Below are positions 7,775 through 16,514 of a stretch of DNA of 64,000 nucleotides, in pieces. Each line of letters opens with the position of its first letter. The stretch's first letter is position 1. Under the pieces are notes generated by a model. The model had not been told where the DNA came from. It ran no database searches and was given only the letters and a program-made list of their open reading frames with translations. This DNA is from Terriglobales bacterium (GTDB lineage Bacteria > Acidobacteriota > Terriglobia > Bryobacterales > Bryobacteraceae). A program made the position numbers and the translations under genes. The stretch covers positions 124,001-188,000 of the forward strand of contig JAIXQP010000022.1 in the NCBI GenBank assembly GCA_027485675.1. Direction: 5' to 3'.

Positions 7775-9903
7775 GGCCGTAGCGTTCGTTCAAAAAACTT
7801 GGTTGTTGTTTCGAGCAAATGGCGTCGTGCTGATCCCACGACGCCATGTGTTTTTTGCTGGTAGAACATCAGCTCGAACGGCTTGTTCGCCTTCTGCAAC
7901 GCTTCCATCATGTGCTGCGCATTCTGGAACAGCACGTTATCGTCCTGGAAGTTGTGCACCAGCAGCAGTTGCCCTTGGATCTTGGCCGCGTGCGTCACGG
8001 CGGAGCTTTGCTTATACCCCTCTTCGTTCTGGGCGGGTAGGCCCATGTAGCGTTCGGTGTAGATGGTGTCGTAAAGCCGCCAGTCGGTAACCGGCGCGCC
8101 GGAAATGCCGGCCGCGAAGGTTTCCGGCGCGTTTGCCAGCGCGTAGAGCGTCATGTAGCCGCCGTAGGACCATCCATAGATGCCAACCCGCTTCTCATCG
8201 ACGTAGCCCTGCTTGACGAGGTACTCGACACCAAGCAACTGGTCAGCCAGTTCCGTCTTGCCGAACTGACGATGGAGCGGCGTCTCCCAGACGTGGCCGC
8301 GTCCGCCCGCGCCCCGATTGTCCAGGCGCCACACCACGAAGCCGCGGGCCGCCAGCGCCTGCTCCCAATTGAGGCCGGGCCAGGCATCGCGCACGGTCTG
8401 TGAGTGAGGTCCGCCGTAAACCATCACGATGGCCGGATACTTCCGTCCGGCGGTGAACCCGGCGGGCTTGATCACCTGGCCATAAAAGTCGATGCCGTTG
8501 GCCGAGAACTGCACCGGCTCCACCGGTTGCACGGCATACTCGGCCAGCAGCTTCCGATTTGCTTCGTGCAGCGTCGCGACCTTCGTCCCGTTGGACCGGC
8601 GCAGCGTCCGGCTGGGCGGCGTCGTCAGGCTGGAGTGGGTATCCACATAGAAACCGGCGCCGGGCGCCAGCGAAATGGTGTGCGTTCCCAACTCGATCGT
8701 GAGCCGCTCCGGCTCGCCGCCCGCCAGGGGGACCCGGTAGAGATGGCGCTGCAGCGGCGACTCCTTCGTACCAGTGAAGTAGGCGAAGGTCGAGTCGAGC
8801 CCATCAAAGGCGCTGACCTCCCAATTCCCGGAGGTGAGCTGGCGTTCGAGTTGGCCGCCGGTGCCATAAAGATACAAGTGGCGATAGCCCGTGCGTTCAC
8901 TCGCCCACAGAAAGCGCCCATCGGCGAAGAAGTGCAGGGCGTCATGCAGGTTCACCCACGCCGGATCCTTCTCTTCGAGCAGCGTCTGCACCCGGCCGGT
9001 CGAGGCATCGGCCTTCAGCAGTTCGAGCCGGTCCTGAATCCGCGACAGGCGCTGGATGGCAAGGTGTTTTCCCGAAGGAAGCCACTGCACCCGGGCAATC
9101 AACGTGTTCGCGGTCGGGCCAATCTCCATCCAGCGGGTCTTGCCGCCGGTGGCAGCCAGCACCCCGAGGCGGACGCTGGCATTCGGTGTACCAGCCTTCG
9201 GGAACCGTTGGGGTTCGAACACAGCCTGAATGCCGGAGGCATCCACATGCGGATGGATGGTCTCCACCGAAACATCAAACTGAAGGTAAGCAATCGAACG
9301 GGAGTCCGGCGACCACCACCACGCCCGGCCCAGGTCCAACTCTTCGGGGTAGACCCAATCGAGCTTGCCATTCCACAGGGTTTCCGAGCCATTCTGCGTC
9401 AGCCGGCGAACGCGGCGCGTAGCCACCTCGGCGGCGTACAGGTCCGGTCCGCGCCGGAAGGCGACGGTGCGGCCGTCCGGGGAGAGATGGGCGTCCTCTT
9501 CGGCCTCGGGCGTCGCCGTCACTTGCGTCCACTGCCGGGTGGGCACATCGAGCAGGAACAGGTCGCCACCCTGGACGATCAGCAACCGCTTCGAGTCGGC
9601 GGACCACTCCGGCCGGGGACTCGCCACGCGGCGATTCTGCCAGCCAAACGGCTTCTGGCCAGGCTTCGCGGCAACAGCTTTCGACTCAATGTCCTTGAGG
9701 TTCGCCAGATCCGCGGTTTGGCCCGTATCGGCGTTCAACAGGCGCAACGCCTTACCCTCGATCAAAAGTAAGCGGTCGCCGTCCGGATTCCAGATCGTGT
9801 TGGGCAGGGCGTCCGGCTTATAGCTGAAAACCGCGTCCAAAGTAACGGGCTTAGGCTGGGCGAGCACCAGCGAACACAGGAAGAGACCGGCGAAAAAGCG
9901 CAT
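7771..9903 (-). CDS. Secreted prolyl oligopeptidase / dipeptidyl peptidase IV-like peptidase (S9)
   Basis: A 710-residue S9 peptidase that would release dipeptides (often X-Pro) from peptides in the periplasm. The signal peptide is MRFFAGLFLCSLVLAQ. Residues about 20-480 form the beta-propeller gate (RPEWSADSKRLLIV, HLSPDGRTVAFRRG, WWWSPDSRSIAYLQF), and the C-terminal alpha/beta hydrolase domain carries the nucleophile Ser579 in GWSYGGYMT, the Asp in QDDNVLFQ and His686 in KTHGVV. Length and layout match the DPP-IV group. It follows the GT-C gene by 18 bases. The last 35 codons also hold the terminator of the opposite FecR gene, within the catalytic-His region. Confidence 0.95.
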   Translation of the reverse strand: MRFFAGLFLCSLVLAQPKPVTLDAVFSYKPDALPNTIWNPDGDRLLLIEGKALRLLNADTGQTADLANLKDIESKAVAAKPGQKPFGWQNRRVASPRPEWSADSKRLLIVQGGDLFLLDVPTRQWTQVTATPEAEEDAHLSPDGRTVAFRRGPDLYAAEVATRRVRRLTQNGSETLWNGKLDWVYPEELDLGRAWWWSPDSRSIAYLQFDVSVETIHPHVDASGIQAVFEPQRFPKAGTPNASVRLGVLAATGGKTRWMEIGPTANTLIARVQWLPSGKHLAIQRLSRIQDRLELLKADASTGRVQTLLEEKDPAWVNLHDALHFFADGRFLWASERTGYRHLYLYGTGGQLERQLTSGNWEVSAFDGLDSTFAYFTGTKESPLQRHLYRVPLAGGEPERLTIELGTHTISLAPGAGFYVDTHSSLTTPPSRTLRRSNGTKVATLHEANRKLLAEYAVQPVEPVQFSANGIDFYGQVIKPAGFTAGRKYPAIVMVYGGPHSQTVRDAWPGLNWEQALAARGFVVWRLDNRGAGGRGHVWETPLHRQFGKTELADQLLGVEYLVKQGYVDEKRVGIYGWSYGGYMTLYALANAPETFAAGISGAPVTDWRLYDTIYTERYMGLPAQNEEGYKQSSAVTHAAKIQGQLLLVHNFQDDNVLFQNAQHMMEALQKANKPFELMFYQQKTHGVVGSARRHLLETTTKFFERTLRP
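7819..7856 (+). terminator. Intrinsic terminator of the FecR gene, inside the S9 peptidase gene
   Basis: ATGGCGTCGTG (7819-7829) pairs perfectly with CACGACGCCAT (7837-7847) around a seven-base loop, followed by GTG and six T (7851-7856). This is a good rho-independent terminator for plus-strand transcription arriving from the FecR gene 45 bases upstream. On the minus strand the same bases encode the peptidase segment with HGVV and ARRH, including part of the catalytic His686 codon. The minus-strand reading lacks a T-tract, so termination should be one-directional. Confidence 0.8.
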
Positions 9904-9921
9904 TCTTTTTATGATGCCCGA

Positions 9922-11211
9922 TCAGCGGCGGCGGCGTATCAGAACGCCATCGTGCTCATAAACCGTTTCATAGAACGGATCCGCCCGTACCGCGGCCTGG
10001 TAAGTGGGCGGGTCGAGCGGGGTGGCCAGCAGATAGTCGAGCCCCGTCTGCCACGCCAGGGCCGTAGGAGACGGAAGATTGCGGGGATTGAAGCCGTGGC
10101 GCCGGGTCACTGCATGGAGCAGGGCGTCATTGGTGGCCAGAAACTGGGCGGAGGCCGGGGTGTTGGCGTCAATCCAGAAGTAGGCTTGGCTGCGCACAGG
10201 GTGAAATTTGCGGTGGCGCTGCAGATCCGCCACGGCGGTGGATACCGACGGCAGGCAGCCCAGCGCCGCCAGGCCGAGAACTACGGCATGGTAGGGAAGC
10301 GTGGCGATAGCGGCTAGCGGCAGCGGGAGCAAGAGCAGGAGCAAAATGGTTTGATTCGACTCAGCGAACGGCAGCGTCGCCGCCGAAACCACCGCGAAGC
10401 AGACATAAGCGGAAAGCTGCCGGCGGCGCGTCAACCACCAGGCCGCCGAGACGAGCACGCCGGCAAAAGCCGCCGTCCGGCCGTCCAGCGCGAAATGGGA
10501 CCAGCGCAGAGAGGGCGGACCACCCAGGTACCAGCGCAGCAAACCTTCCGCCGTAGGATCGGCGTGCACCCGCACGAACGACGTCCATCCAAGAACAGCC
10601 GCCAGCAGCAGCAACGCAAACAGCGCCGCCTGCAGGTAACGGCGGCGCCAGACAAGATAAACGCCCACCGCACACAGGCCGGGCCAAAGCGTGTCACTCG
10701 TCAGGTAGGCCGCTACGCCGGCCAAGGCGCCCAGCAGCGCGGCGCCGCGCGAATCCTGTTCGACAACATACACGGTGGCGAATACCAGCGTCAGCGCCAA
10801 CAGGTCCGGCAACATGTTCGCACTGGCCTGCACGAAGCCGGGAAAAGCGCCCAATGGCACACAAATCCACGCCGCGGCGGTGTGGCTCAGCCCCTGTTGA
10901 CGCCCCCAGAAGAAAACCAGCGCCAGTGAGCAGGGCGCGAGCAACCACAGCAGCAGGCTCAGGACGGTCCGGTTATAGACAAACGGAGCGGCCAGCGAAG
11001 GTAAGCCGGGCGGGAAGCGCGTCAACCGCGGTTCGCCAGGCACGCTGGTGGCCCGGTAGCCGCGCCCTTCGGCCAGCGAAAGAGCGGCGTTGTAGTAGTG
11101 GCTATCTTCGCCATGCGCCCCCAATTGAGGAAGTTCCCGCGCGGAGAACGCAAACCAAACCGAAGGGAACAGGGCGATGAGCAGCAGCGCCCAGGGAAGC
11201 AAACGATACAT
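9922..11211 (-). CDS. GT-C-type integral membrane glycosyltransferase-like protein
   Basis: A 429-residue membrane protein with about ten hydrophobic helices and a small C-terminal periplasmic part. The N-terminal loop after the first helix has GEDSHYYNAALSLAEGRGY and a later RFPPGLPSLAAPF, the pattern of the ArnT/PMT (GT39, PF13231) superfamily, where acidic residues in the first periplasmic loop act in transfer from polyprenyl-phosphate sugars. The acceptor is unknown. The start at 11211 (MYRLLPWALLLIALF) is preferred over an upstream ATG at 11271, which would overlap the divergent gene. Only 28 bases separate the two divergent starts. Confidence 0.75.
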   Translation of the reverse strand: MYRLLPWALLLIALFPSVWFAFSARELPQLGAHGEDSHYYNAALSLAEGRGYRATSVPGEPRLTRFPPGLPSLAAPFVYNRTVLSLLLWLLAPCSLALVFFWGRQQGLSHTAAAWICVPLGAFPGFVQASANMLPDLLALTLVFATVYVVEQDSRGAALLGALAGVAAYLTSDTLWPGLCAVGVYLVWRRRYLQAALFALLLLAAVLGWTSFVRVHADPTAEGLLRWYLGGPPSLRWSHFALDGRTAAFAGVLVSAAWWLTRRRQLSAYVCFAVVSAATLPFAESNQTILLLLLLPLPLAAIATLPYHAVVLGLAALGCLPSVSTAVADLQRHRKFHPVRSQAYFWIDANTPASAQFLATNDALLHAVTRRHGFNPRNLPSPTALAWQTGLDYLLATPLDPPTYQAAVRADPFYETVYEHDGVLIRRRR

Positions 11212-11223
11212 GAAGGGAAGGAC

Positions 11224-11230
11224 TAGAATA
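11224..11230. promoter_or_regulatory. TAGAATA element between divergent genes (candidate two-way -10)
   Basis: Read as TAGAAT on the plus strand (10 bases before ATG 11240) and TATTCT on the minus strand (13 bases before ATG 11211). It is the only -10-like sequence in the 28-base gap and the identical heptamer occurs between another divergent pair at 49734-49740. Confidence 0.45.
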
Positions 11231-11239
11231 CCAGTAACG

Positions 11240-12640
11240 ATGCAGATCACTTTTCGCGGCGCCTGCCGCACGGTAACCGGTTCGAGCCACGAGATTCAGC
11301 ACGCCGGCAAACGGATCCTTCTCGATTGCGGACTCTTCCAGGGGCGGCGCGCCGAAGCCAACGAAAAGAACCGCTGGTTCGGCCACTCGGCCAAGGAGGT
11401 GGACGCGGTCGTGCTCTCGCACGCCCACATCGACCACAGCGGCAAGCTGCCAAAACTCGTGCAAAAAGGCTTCCGCGGGCCCATCTACACAACCCCCGCT
11501 ACCGTCGATCTCTGCAAGGCGATGCTGGCCGACTCCGCCTTCATTCAGGAGAAGGACGCCGAGTTCCTGAACCGCCGCACCTCCCGCAAACGGCGGCTTC
11601 AACCCGATTGCCCGGACTGCGACGTCGAGCCGCTCTACACGATGGTGGACGCCACGGCGACTTTCCCCCTGTTCCGCGCGACAGGCTTGCACGAGCGGAC
11701 GCACATCACTGGCGACCTGCACTATACCGCCTACGAGGCCGGCCACATGCTCGGTTCCTCCTACGTGCTCGTGGAAGGCGGCAGCACGCGGCTGCTGTTC
11801 TCCGGCGACATCGGCCGCAAGAATCTGCCCATCATTCGCGATCCGGGGCCGCCGCCGCCCGCCGAATACCTCATCATGGAGAGCACCTACGGCGACCGCC
11901 TCCACCAGCCGATGGAGCACGCCGCCTTCAAGCTCGCCGAAATCATCAACCGCACCGCGCAGCGCGGCGGCAAGATCATCGCCCCGGCGTTTGCCGTGGG
12001 ACGCACCCAGCAGTTGGTCATGCTGATCAACCAGCTCATGCGCGAGCGCAAGATCCCGGACATCCCAATCTTCGTCGATAGCCCCCTGGCCGTGAACGTC
12101 ACCGACGCCTTCCGCCAGCACACCGAATGCTACGACGCCGAAACGGCGCAGTTCATGGAAGACCACGACGATCCCTTCGGCTTCCATCGACTGCGCTACA
12201 TCCGCGACGTCGAGGAGTCCAAGGCGCTCAACTCGCTCCGCATGCCCTGCCTGATCCTGTCGGCGTCGGGCATGGCGGAAGCCGGCCGCGTCGTGCACCA
12301 TCTTTCAAACAGCGTCGGCGATCCCCGCAACACGGTCCTCATCACCGGCTTTCAGGCCGAAAATTCGCTCGGCCGGAAGCTGCTCGATGGGCAGAAAGAG
12401 GTCAACATCCTCGGCGAGCCCCACCGCGTCCGCGCGGAGGTCTTCAAACTCAACGAACTCAGCGGACACGCCGACCAGCGCGAACTGCTCGAATGGATGG
12501 AGCCCATCGCCAAGGGGCTCAAGCATGTGTTTCTCGTCCACGGCGAACCGCTGCAGCAGCAGACGCTCGCGACGATGATCCGCAGCATGTACAACATCCC
12601 GGTCACCATGCCCGAGACGGGTGACGTGTTTCCCTGTTAG
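11240..12640 (+). CDS. Beta-CASP metallo-beta-lactamase-fold RNA hydrolase
   Basis: A 466-residue protein of the CPSF-73/beta-CASP group of zinc-dependent ribonucleases. The MBL core begins MQITFRGACRTVTGS and carries the SHAHIDHSG zinc motif near residue 58, GHMLGSS and FSGDIGR; the beta-CASP insertion follows STYGDR; the end has LSASGMAEAGRV, the final His in LSGHADQ and a KHVFLVHGE motif of the RMMBL region. All metal ligands seem present. Bacterial members are RNases of the cytosol, though some act on other phosphodiesters, so RNA processing is likely and the precise substrate is open. ATG 11240 matches the conserved N-terminus; the longer frame from 11177 does not. Confidence 0.9.
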   Translation: MQITFRGACRTVTGSSHEIQHAGKRILLDCGLFQGRRAEANEKNRWFGHSAKEVDAVVLSHAHIDHSGKLPKLVQKGFRGPIYTTPATVDLCKAMLADSAFIQEKDAEFLNRRTSRKRRLQPDCPDCDVEPLYTMVDATATFPLFRATGLHERTHITGDLHYTAYEAGHMLGSSYVLVEGGSTRLLFSGDIGRKNLPIIRDPGPPPPAEYLIMESTYGDRLHQPMEHAAFKLAEIINRTAQRGGKIIAPAFAVGRTQQLVMLINQLMRERKIPDIPIFVDSPLAVNVTDAFRQHTECYDAETAQFMEDHDDPFGFHRLRYIRDVEESKALNSLRMPCLILSASGMAEAGRVVHHLSNSVGDPRNTVLITGFQAENSLGRKLLDGQKEVNILGEPHRVRAEVFKLNELSGHADQRELLEWMEPIAKGLKHVFLVHGEPLQQQTLATMIRSMYNIPVTMPETGDVFPC

Positions 12641-12660
12641 TGATACGATGACCCGCAGTC

Positions 12661-15153
12661 ATGTGGCGGCTTGGCTTCGGCATTGTAGTAACCGTGGCGA
12701 TGTGGGCACAGGAGGATGCGGCGGCGCTCCTCGAACAGAAGTGTCTCCATTGCCACGGCGAAATGCGCCTGGGTAAGCTGGACCTGCGCACCCGGGAATC
12801 CGCGTTGCGCGGCGGCGAACACGGCGCCTCCATCGTGCCCGGAGCCGCGGCGACAAGTAAGTTGATCCGCATGGTCAGCGGCCAGGATACGCCGCGCATG
12901 CCCCTCGGCGGCGCGCTGACCGAAGCCGAGATTGGCGTCTTGCGGACTTGGATCTCGGGCGGAGCCAGCTACCCCGAACGAACGCTCGTGGCCAAACAGA
13001 AACTGGGCGTCACCCCGGAACCGCCCCTGCGGGAAGCGGATAAGAAGTGGTGGGCCTTCCAGCCGGTGCAGGCCGTGGGCGGCACGATCGACAGTTGGCT
13101 CAACGCCGCCATGGCGAAAGCCGGGGTGAAGCCCGCCCCGCGCGCCGGCCGGGCCACGCTGATCCGCCGAGCCTATCTCGATCTCCTCGGCTTGCCGCCC
13201 ACCCCGGCGGAAGTCGCCGCTTTCGTCGAAAGCCGCGATCCCCAGGCCTGGCCCAAACTCATCGACCACCTCCTCGCCTCGCCCCACTACGGCGAACGCT
13301 GGGGGCGGCACTGGCTCGACGTGGCGCGCTACGCCGATTCCAATGGCTATGAGCACGACTTCGACCGGCCCAACGCCTGGCGCTACCGCGACTACGTCAT
13401 CCGGGCCCTCAACGAAGATAAGCCGTATAACGTCTTCCTGACCGAGCAGTTGGCCGGCGACGAAATCGACCAGCCGACCCACGATTCGCTCACGGCCACC
13501 GGCTTCCTCCGCAGCTATGCCAAGGTCGGTTACCGCGAGAAGGATAACCCGGAGTTCCGCTTCGAGTATCTCGACGACATGATCGCCACCATCGGCCGCG
13601 GCGTGATGGGCCTCACCGTGCAATGCGCCCGCTGCCACGATCATAAGTTCGACCCCATTTCGCAGAAAGACTACTACCGAATGCAGGCCGGCCTGTTCGG
13701 CTATGTCGAGGTGGACCATCCGCTCGCCCCCCCGGCCGAAGCGAAGGCCTGGCGCGAAGGCAACGCCCGCATCGACGCCGCCATCGCCTCCTTGCGGGAC
13801 AAGCAGCGGGAGATTGAGGCGCCCTACGCGGCGCGCATCCTGCCCGGCAAATACAAGCGATTCCCCGCCAACGTCCAGGAAGCCATCGCGACGCCGGAAG
13901 AGAAACGTACCCCCGGCCAGGTGCTGCTGGCCAATCAGGTGATCCGCACCACCCGCGCCACCCCCGGCGAGATCGATCGCATCTGTTCCGCCGAAGACCT
14001 CGCCGCCCGGCGCGAGATCCAGCGGGAGATGGCCGCTCTTGAAAAACAGCGCCCCGCCGCGCCGCCCCTCGCCATGGGCGTCACCGACGGCGACTACCGC
14101 TTCACCCCGGACGGCGCCGGCGATGAACCCGCTCCCGGGAAAGGCATCAAGACCGAAGCCATCTCCGGTTCGTTCCTCCACGAAGGGCCCGGGCGCTATA
14201 TAGCACCGCCCTCGTTCCTCCTCGTCCGCGGCGACATGCACGCCAAGGCCGAACCCATGCCGCCCGGCTTCCCGCGCGCCGTCGATTGGGGCGGCTTGCC
14301 GGCCGCCGTCGCAACCGCCAGCGGCAAAACCTCCGGACGCCGCCTCGCCCTGGCCCAATGGTTAACCGCCCCCGAACATCCGTTGACCGCTCGCGTGATG
14401 GCCAACCGCATCTGGCATCATCACTTCGGACGGGGCCTGGTGGCCTCGCTCGATAACTTCGGACGCATGGGAGACCGGCCGACCCATCCCGCCCTGCTCG
14501 ACTATCTGGCCACCGAGTTCCGGACCCGCGGCTGGAGCGTGAAAGCGATGCACCGGCTCATCATGACGAGTGAAGCCTATCAGCGCGAGTCGGCCGACGA
14601 GAGCGGCTCCACCATCGATCCCACCAACCGCCTCCTCTGGCGCTATCCCATGCGCCGCCTCGAAGCCGAAATCGTCCGCGACCAGGTCCTGGCCGTCAGC
14701 GGCGCCATGAACTGTTCCGTCGGCGGACCCGCCGTGTTTCCGCCGCTCCCCGAAGAGTTGCTGGCTTCGAGCAACAAAGGCGTCTGGAAACGCCAGGCTG
14801 ACGGCCCCGAGACATGGCGCCGCAGCGTCTACGTCTACCGCAAGCGCGGACTTCCCTTCCCCATGTTCGAAACGTTCGACCTGCCCGACCAGAACATCGC
14901 CTGCGGAGCGCGGAACGTTTCGACCGTGCCCACGCAGGCGCTCTATCTCATGAACGATCCCTTCCTGCTCCGCCAGGCCGAACTCTTCGCCGGGCGCATC
15001 CGGGAAGCCGGCGGCGACCCGGTAGCCACCGCGTTCCGGCTCGCGCTCGCCCGCGAGCCCCGGACCGAAGAACGGGCCGCCGTCGCCGGGCTCTCGCTCG
15101 AAGCGCTGGCCCAGGTCGTCTTGAACTTGAACGAATTTCTCTACCTGCGGTGA
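12661..15153 (+). CDS. Cytochrome-c-like PSCyt1/DUF1549/DUF1553 protein
   Basis: An 830-residue exported protein with three modules known from Planctomycetes and Acidobacteria. After a short signal (MWRLGFGIVVTVAMWAQ) comes PSCyt1 (about 20-110) with a heme motif CLHCH and the later PRMPLGG; then DUF1549 (about 145-350) with RRAYLDLLGLPPTPAE, HWLDVARYADSNGYEHD and a second heme-like motif CARCHDH; and C-terminal DUF1553 (about 550-800) with ANRIWHHHFGRGLV and STVPTQALYLMNDPF. The family is uncharacterised biochemically; the heme motifs suggest redox activity outside the cytoplasm. Its DUF1501 partner follows two bases after the stop. A TACGAT hexamer at 12644-12649 may be its -10. Confidence 0.88.
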   Translation: MWRLGFGIVVTVAMWAQEDAAALLEQKCLHCHGEMRLGKLDLRTRESALRGGEHGASIVPGAAATSKLIRMVSGQDTPRMPLGGALTEAEIGVLRTWISGGASYPERTLVAKQKLGVTPEPPLREADKKWWAFQPVQAVGGTIDSWLNAAMAKAGVKPAPRAGRATLIRRAYLDLLGLPPTPAEVAAFVESRDPQAWPKLIDHLLASPHYGERWGRHWLDVARYADSNGYEHDFDRPNAWRYRDYVIRALNEDKPYNVFLTEQLAGDEIDQPTHDSLTATGFLRSYAKVGYREKDNPEFRFEYLDDMIATIGRGVMGLTVQCARCHDHKFDPISQKDYYRMQAGLFGYVEVDHPLAPPAEAKAWREGNARIDAAIASLRDKQREIEAPYAARILPGKYKRFPANVQEAIATPEEKRTPGQVLLANQVIRTTRATPGEIDRICSAEDLAARREIQREMAALEKQRPAAPPLAMGVTDGDYRFTPDGAGDEPAPGKGIKTEAISGSFLHEGPGRYIAPPSFLLVRGDMHAKAEPMPPGFPRAVDWGGLPAAVATASGKTSGRRLALAQWLTAPEHPLTARVMANRIWHHHFGRGLVASLDNFGRMGDRPTHPALLDYLATEFRTRGWSVKAMHRLIMTSEAYQRESADESGSTIDPTNRLLWRYPMRRLEAEIVRDQVLAVSGAMNCSVGGPAVFPPLPEELLASSNKGVWKRQADGPETWRRSVYVYRKRGLPFPMFETFDLPDQNIACGARNVSTVPTQALYLMNDPFLLRQAELFAGRIREAGGDPVATAFRLALAREPRTEERAAVAGLSLEALAQVVLNLNEFLYLR

Positions 15154-15155
15154 CG

Positions 15156-16514
15156 ATGATGAACCGGCGGAAATTCCTGTTAGAAGCGGGCGGCGGGATG
15201 GGCGCACTGGCGCTGACCTCGCTCGAAGCCGCCACCCACCATGCGCCCAAGGCCAAGCGCGTCATCTCGCTCTTCATGAGCGGCGGCGTCAGCCACATGG
15301 ATACGTTCGACCCGAAGCCCGCCCTCGCCCGCTACGCCGGCCAGCCGCTGTCCGGCAAAGGCGACGTCGTCGTGCGGCAAGGACATCCGGGGCCGTTGAT
15401 GCCCTCGCCGTTCTCCTTCCGGCGCCACGGCCAAAGCGGACTCGAAGTCTGTGAACTGTTCCCGAAAATCGGCGCGCTCTGCGACGAGTATGCGCTCATC
15501 CGCAGCGCGTTTTCGAAGTCCAACGACCACGTGCAGGCCCACTATGCACTCTCAAGCGGGCAGATCCGCATGGGCTTCCCCTCGCTCGGCGCCTGGGTCT
15601 CCTACGGACTCGGCTCCGCCAACCGTGACCTGCCTGGCTACGTCGTGCTCTATGACCAACGAGGCGGCCCCTTCGGTGGACCGGCCAACTGGACCTCCGG
15701 CTTCATGCCGGCGGCCTATCAGGGCACCGTCTTCCGCGCAGCCGGCGAGCCGATCCTGGACTTGACGCCGCCGCCCGGCATCAGCCGCGAAGAGCAGCGA
15801 AAGCGCCTCGAAGCGCTGCGGAAGCTGAACGCCCTTGACGCCGCCCGGACGCCCTCAAACACGGAACTCGCCGCGCGCCTGGAAAGCTACGAGCTCGCCT
15901 TCCGCATGCAAAGCGCCGCGCCCGAAGCCGTCGACCTGGCCAGCGAATCAGCGGCCACCAAGAAGCTCTACGGGCTCGACGAGCCGCACACGGAACCGTT
16001 CGGCCGCCAGTGCCTGATGGCCCGGCGCCTGGTCGAACGCGGCGTCCGCTTCGTGCAGATGTACCATGGCGGCTTGGGCATTCAAAACACCGACACCTGG
16101 GACGCGCACGAAGACGTGAAGACCAACCACACCAAGCACGCCGCGGCGACCGACACCCCCATCGCCGGGCTGCTCACCGACTTGAAGGCCCGCGGCCTGC
16201 TGCAGGATACGCTCGTCATCTGGCACGGCGAATTCGACCGCATGCCCATCTCCCAGCGAGGTCTCGGCCGCGACCACAACCCCGGCGCGATGTCCATCTG
16301 GATGGCCGGCGCGGGGATTCGCGGCGGCCAGGTCATCGGCAGTTCGGACGAGTTCGGCTACAAAGCCGAGGAGCAGCCGGTCAGCGTCCATGACTTTCAC
16401 GCCACCATCCTCCACCTGCTCGGGCTCGACCACACGAAGCTCACCTACCGCTTCAACGGCCGCGAGATGCGGCTGACCGACGTCTACGGAACCCCGGTGC
16501 CGCAACTCGTATGA
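15156..16514 (+). CDS. DUF1501 (sulfatase-superfamily fold) Tat-exported protein
   Basis: A 452-residue protein starting MMNRRKFLLEAGGGMGALAL, a Tat signal with RRKFL. The mature part has SLFMSGGVSHMDTFDPKP, RQCLMARRLVERGVRFVQ, WDAHEDVKTNHTKHAAATD and VIWHGEFDRMP, the DUF1501 layout, which is distantly related to the alkaline phosphatase/sulfatase fold. The function is not established; these proteins nearly always accompany DUF1549/DUF1553 proteins, as here. ATG 15156 (or 15159) lies directly after the upstream stop and a Tat signal begins there, ruling out the longer open frame. Its end overlaps the MFS start by four bases (ATGA). Confidence 0.88.
   Translation: MMNRRKFLLEAGGGMGALALTSLEAATHHAPKAKRVISLFMSGGVSHMDTFDPKPALARYAGQPLSGKGDVVVRQGHPGPLMPSPFSFRRHGQSGLEVCELFPKIGALCDEYALIRSAFSKSNDHVQAHYALSSGQIRMGFPSLGAWVSYGLGSANRDLPGYVVLYDQRGGPFGGPANWTSGFMPAAYQGTVFRAAGEPILDLTPPPGISREEQRKRLEALRKLNALDAARTPSNTELAARLESYELAFRMQSAAPEAVDLASESAATKKLYGLDEPHTEPFGRQCLMARRLVERGVRFVQMYHGGLGIQNTDTWDAHEDVKTNHTKHAAATDTPIAGLLTDLKARGLLQDTLVIWHGEFDRMPISQRGLGRDHNPGAMSIWMAGAGIRGGQVIGSSDEFGYKAEEQPVSVHDFHATILHLLGLDHTKLTYRFNGREMRLTDVYGTPVPQLV

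Noticed and set aside
8404-9771. Open frame of 455 codons antisense to the S9 peptidase
   Set aside because: No family resemblance and an Arg/Gln-rich composition typical of an antisense shadow.
11177-11239. N-terminal extension of the beta-CASP hydrolase
   Set aside because: It would overlap the divergent GT-C gene; the family N-terminus starts at 11240.
12637-14358. Open frame of 573 codons antisense to the PSCyt1/DUF1553 gene
   Set aside because: Gly/Ala/Val-rich shadow without domain; the opposite strand carries heme motifs and conserved domains.
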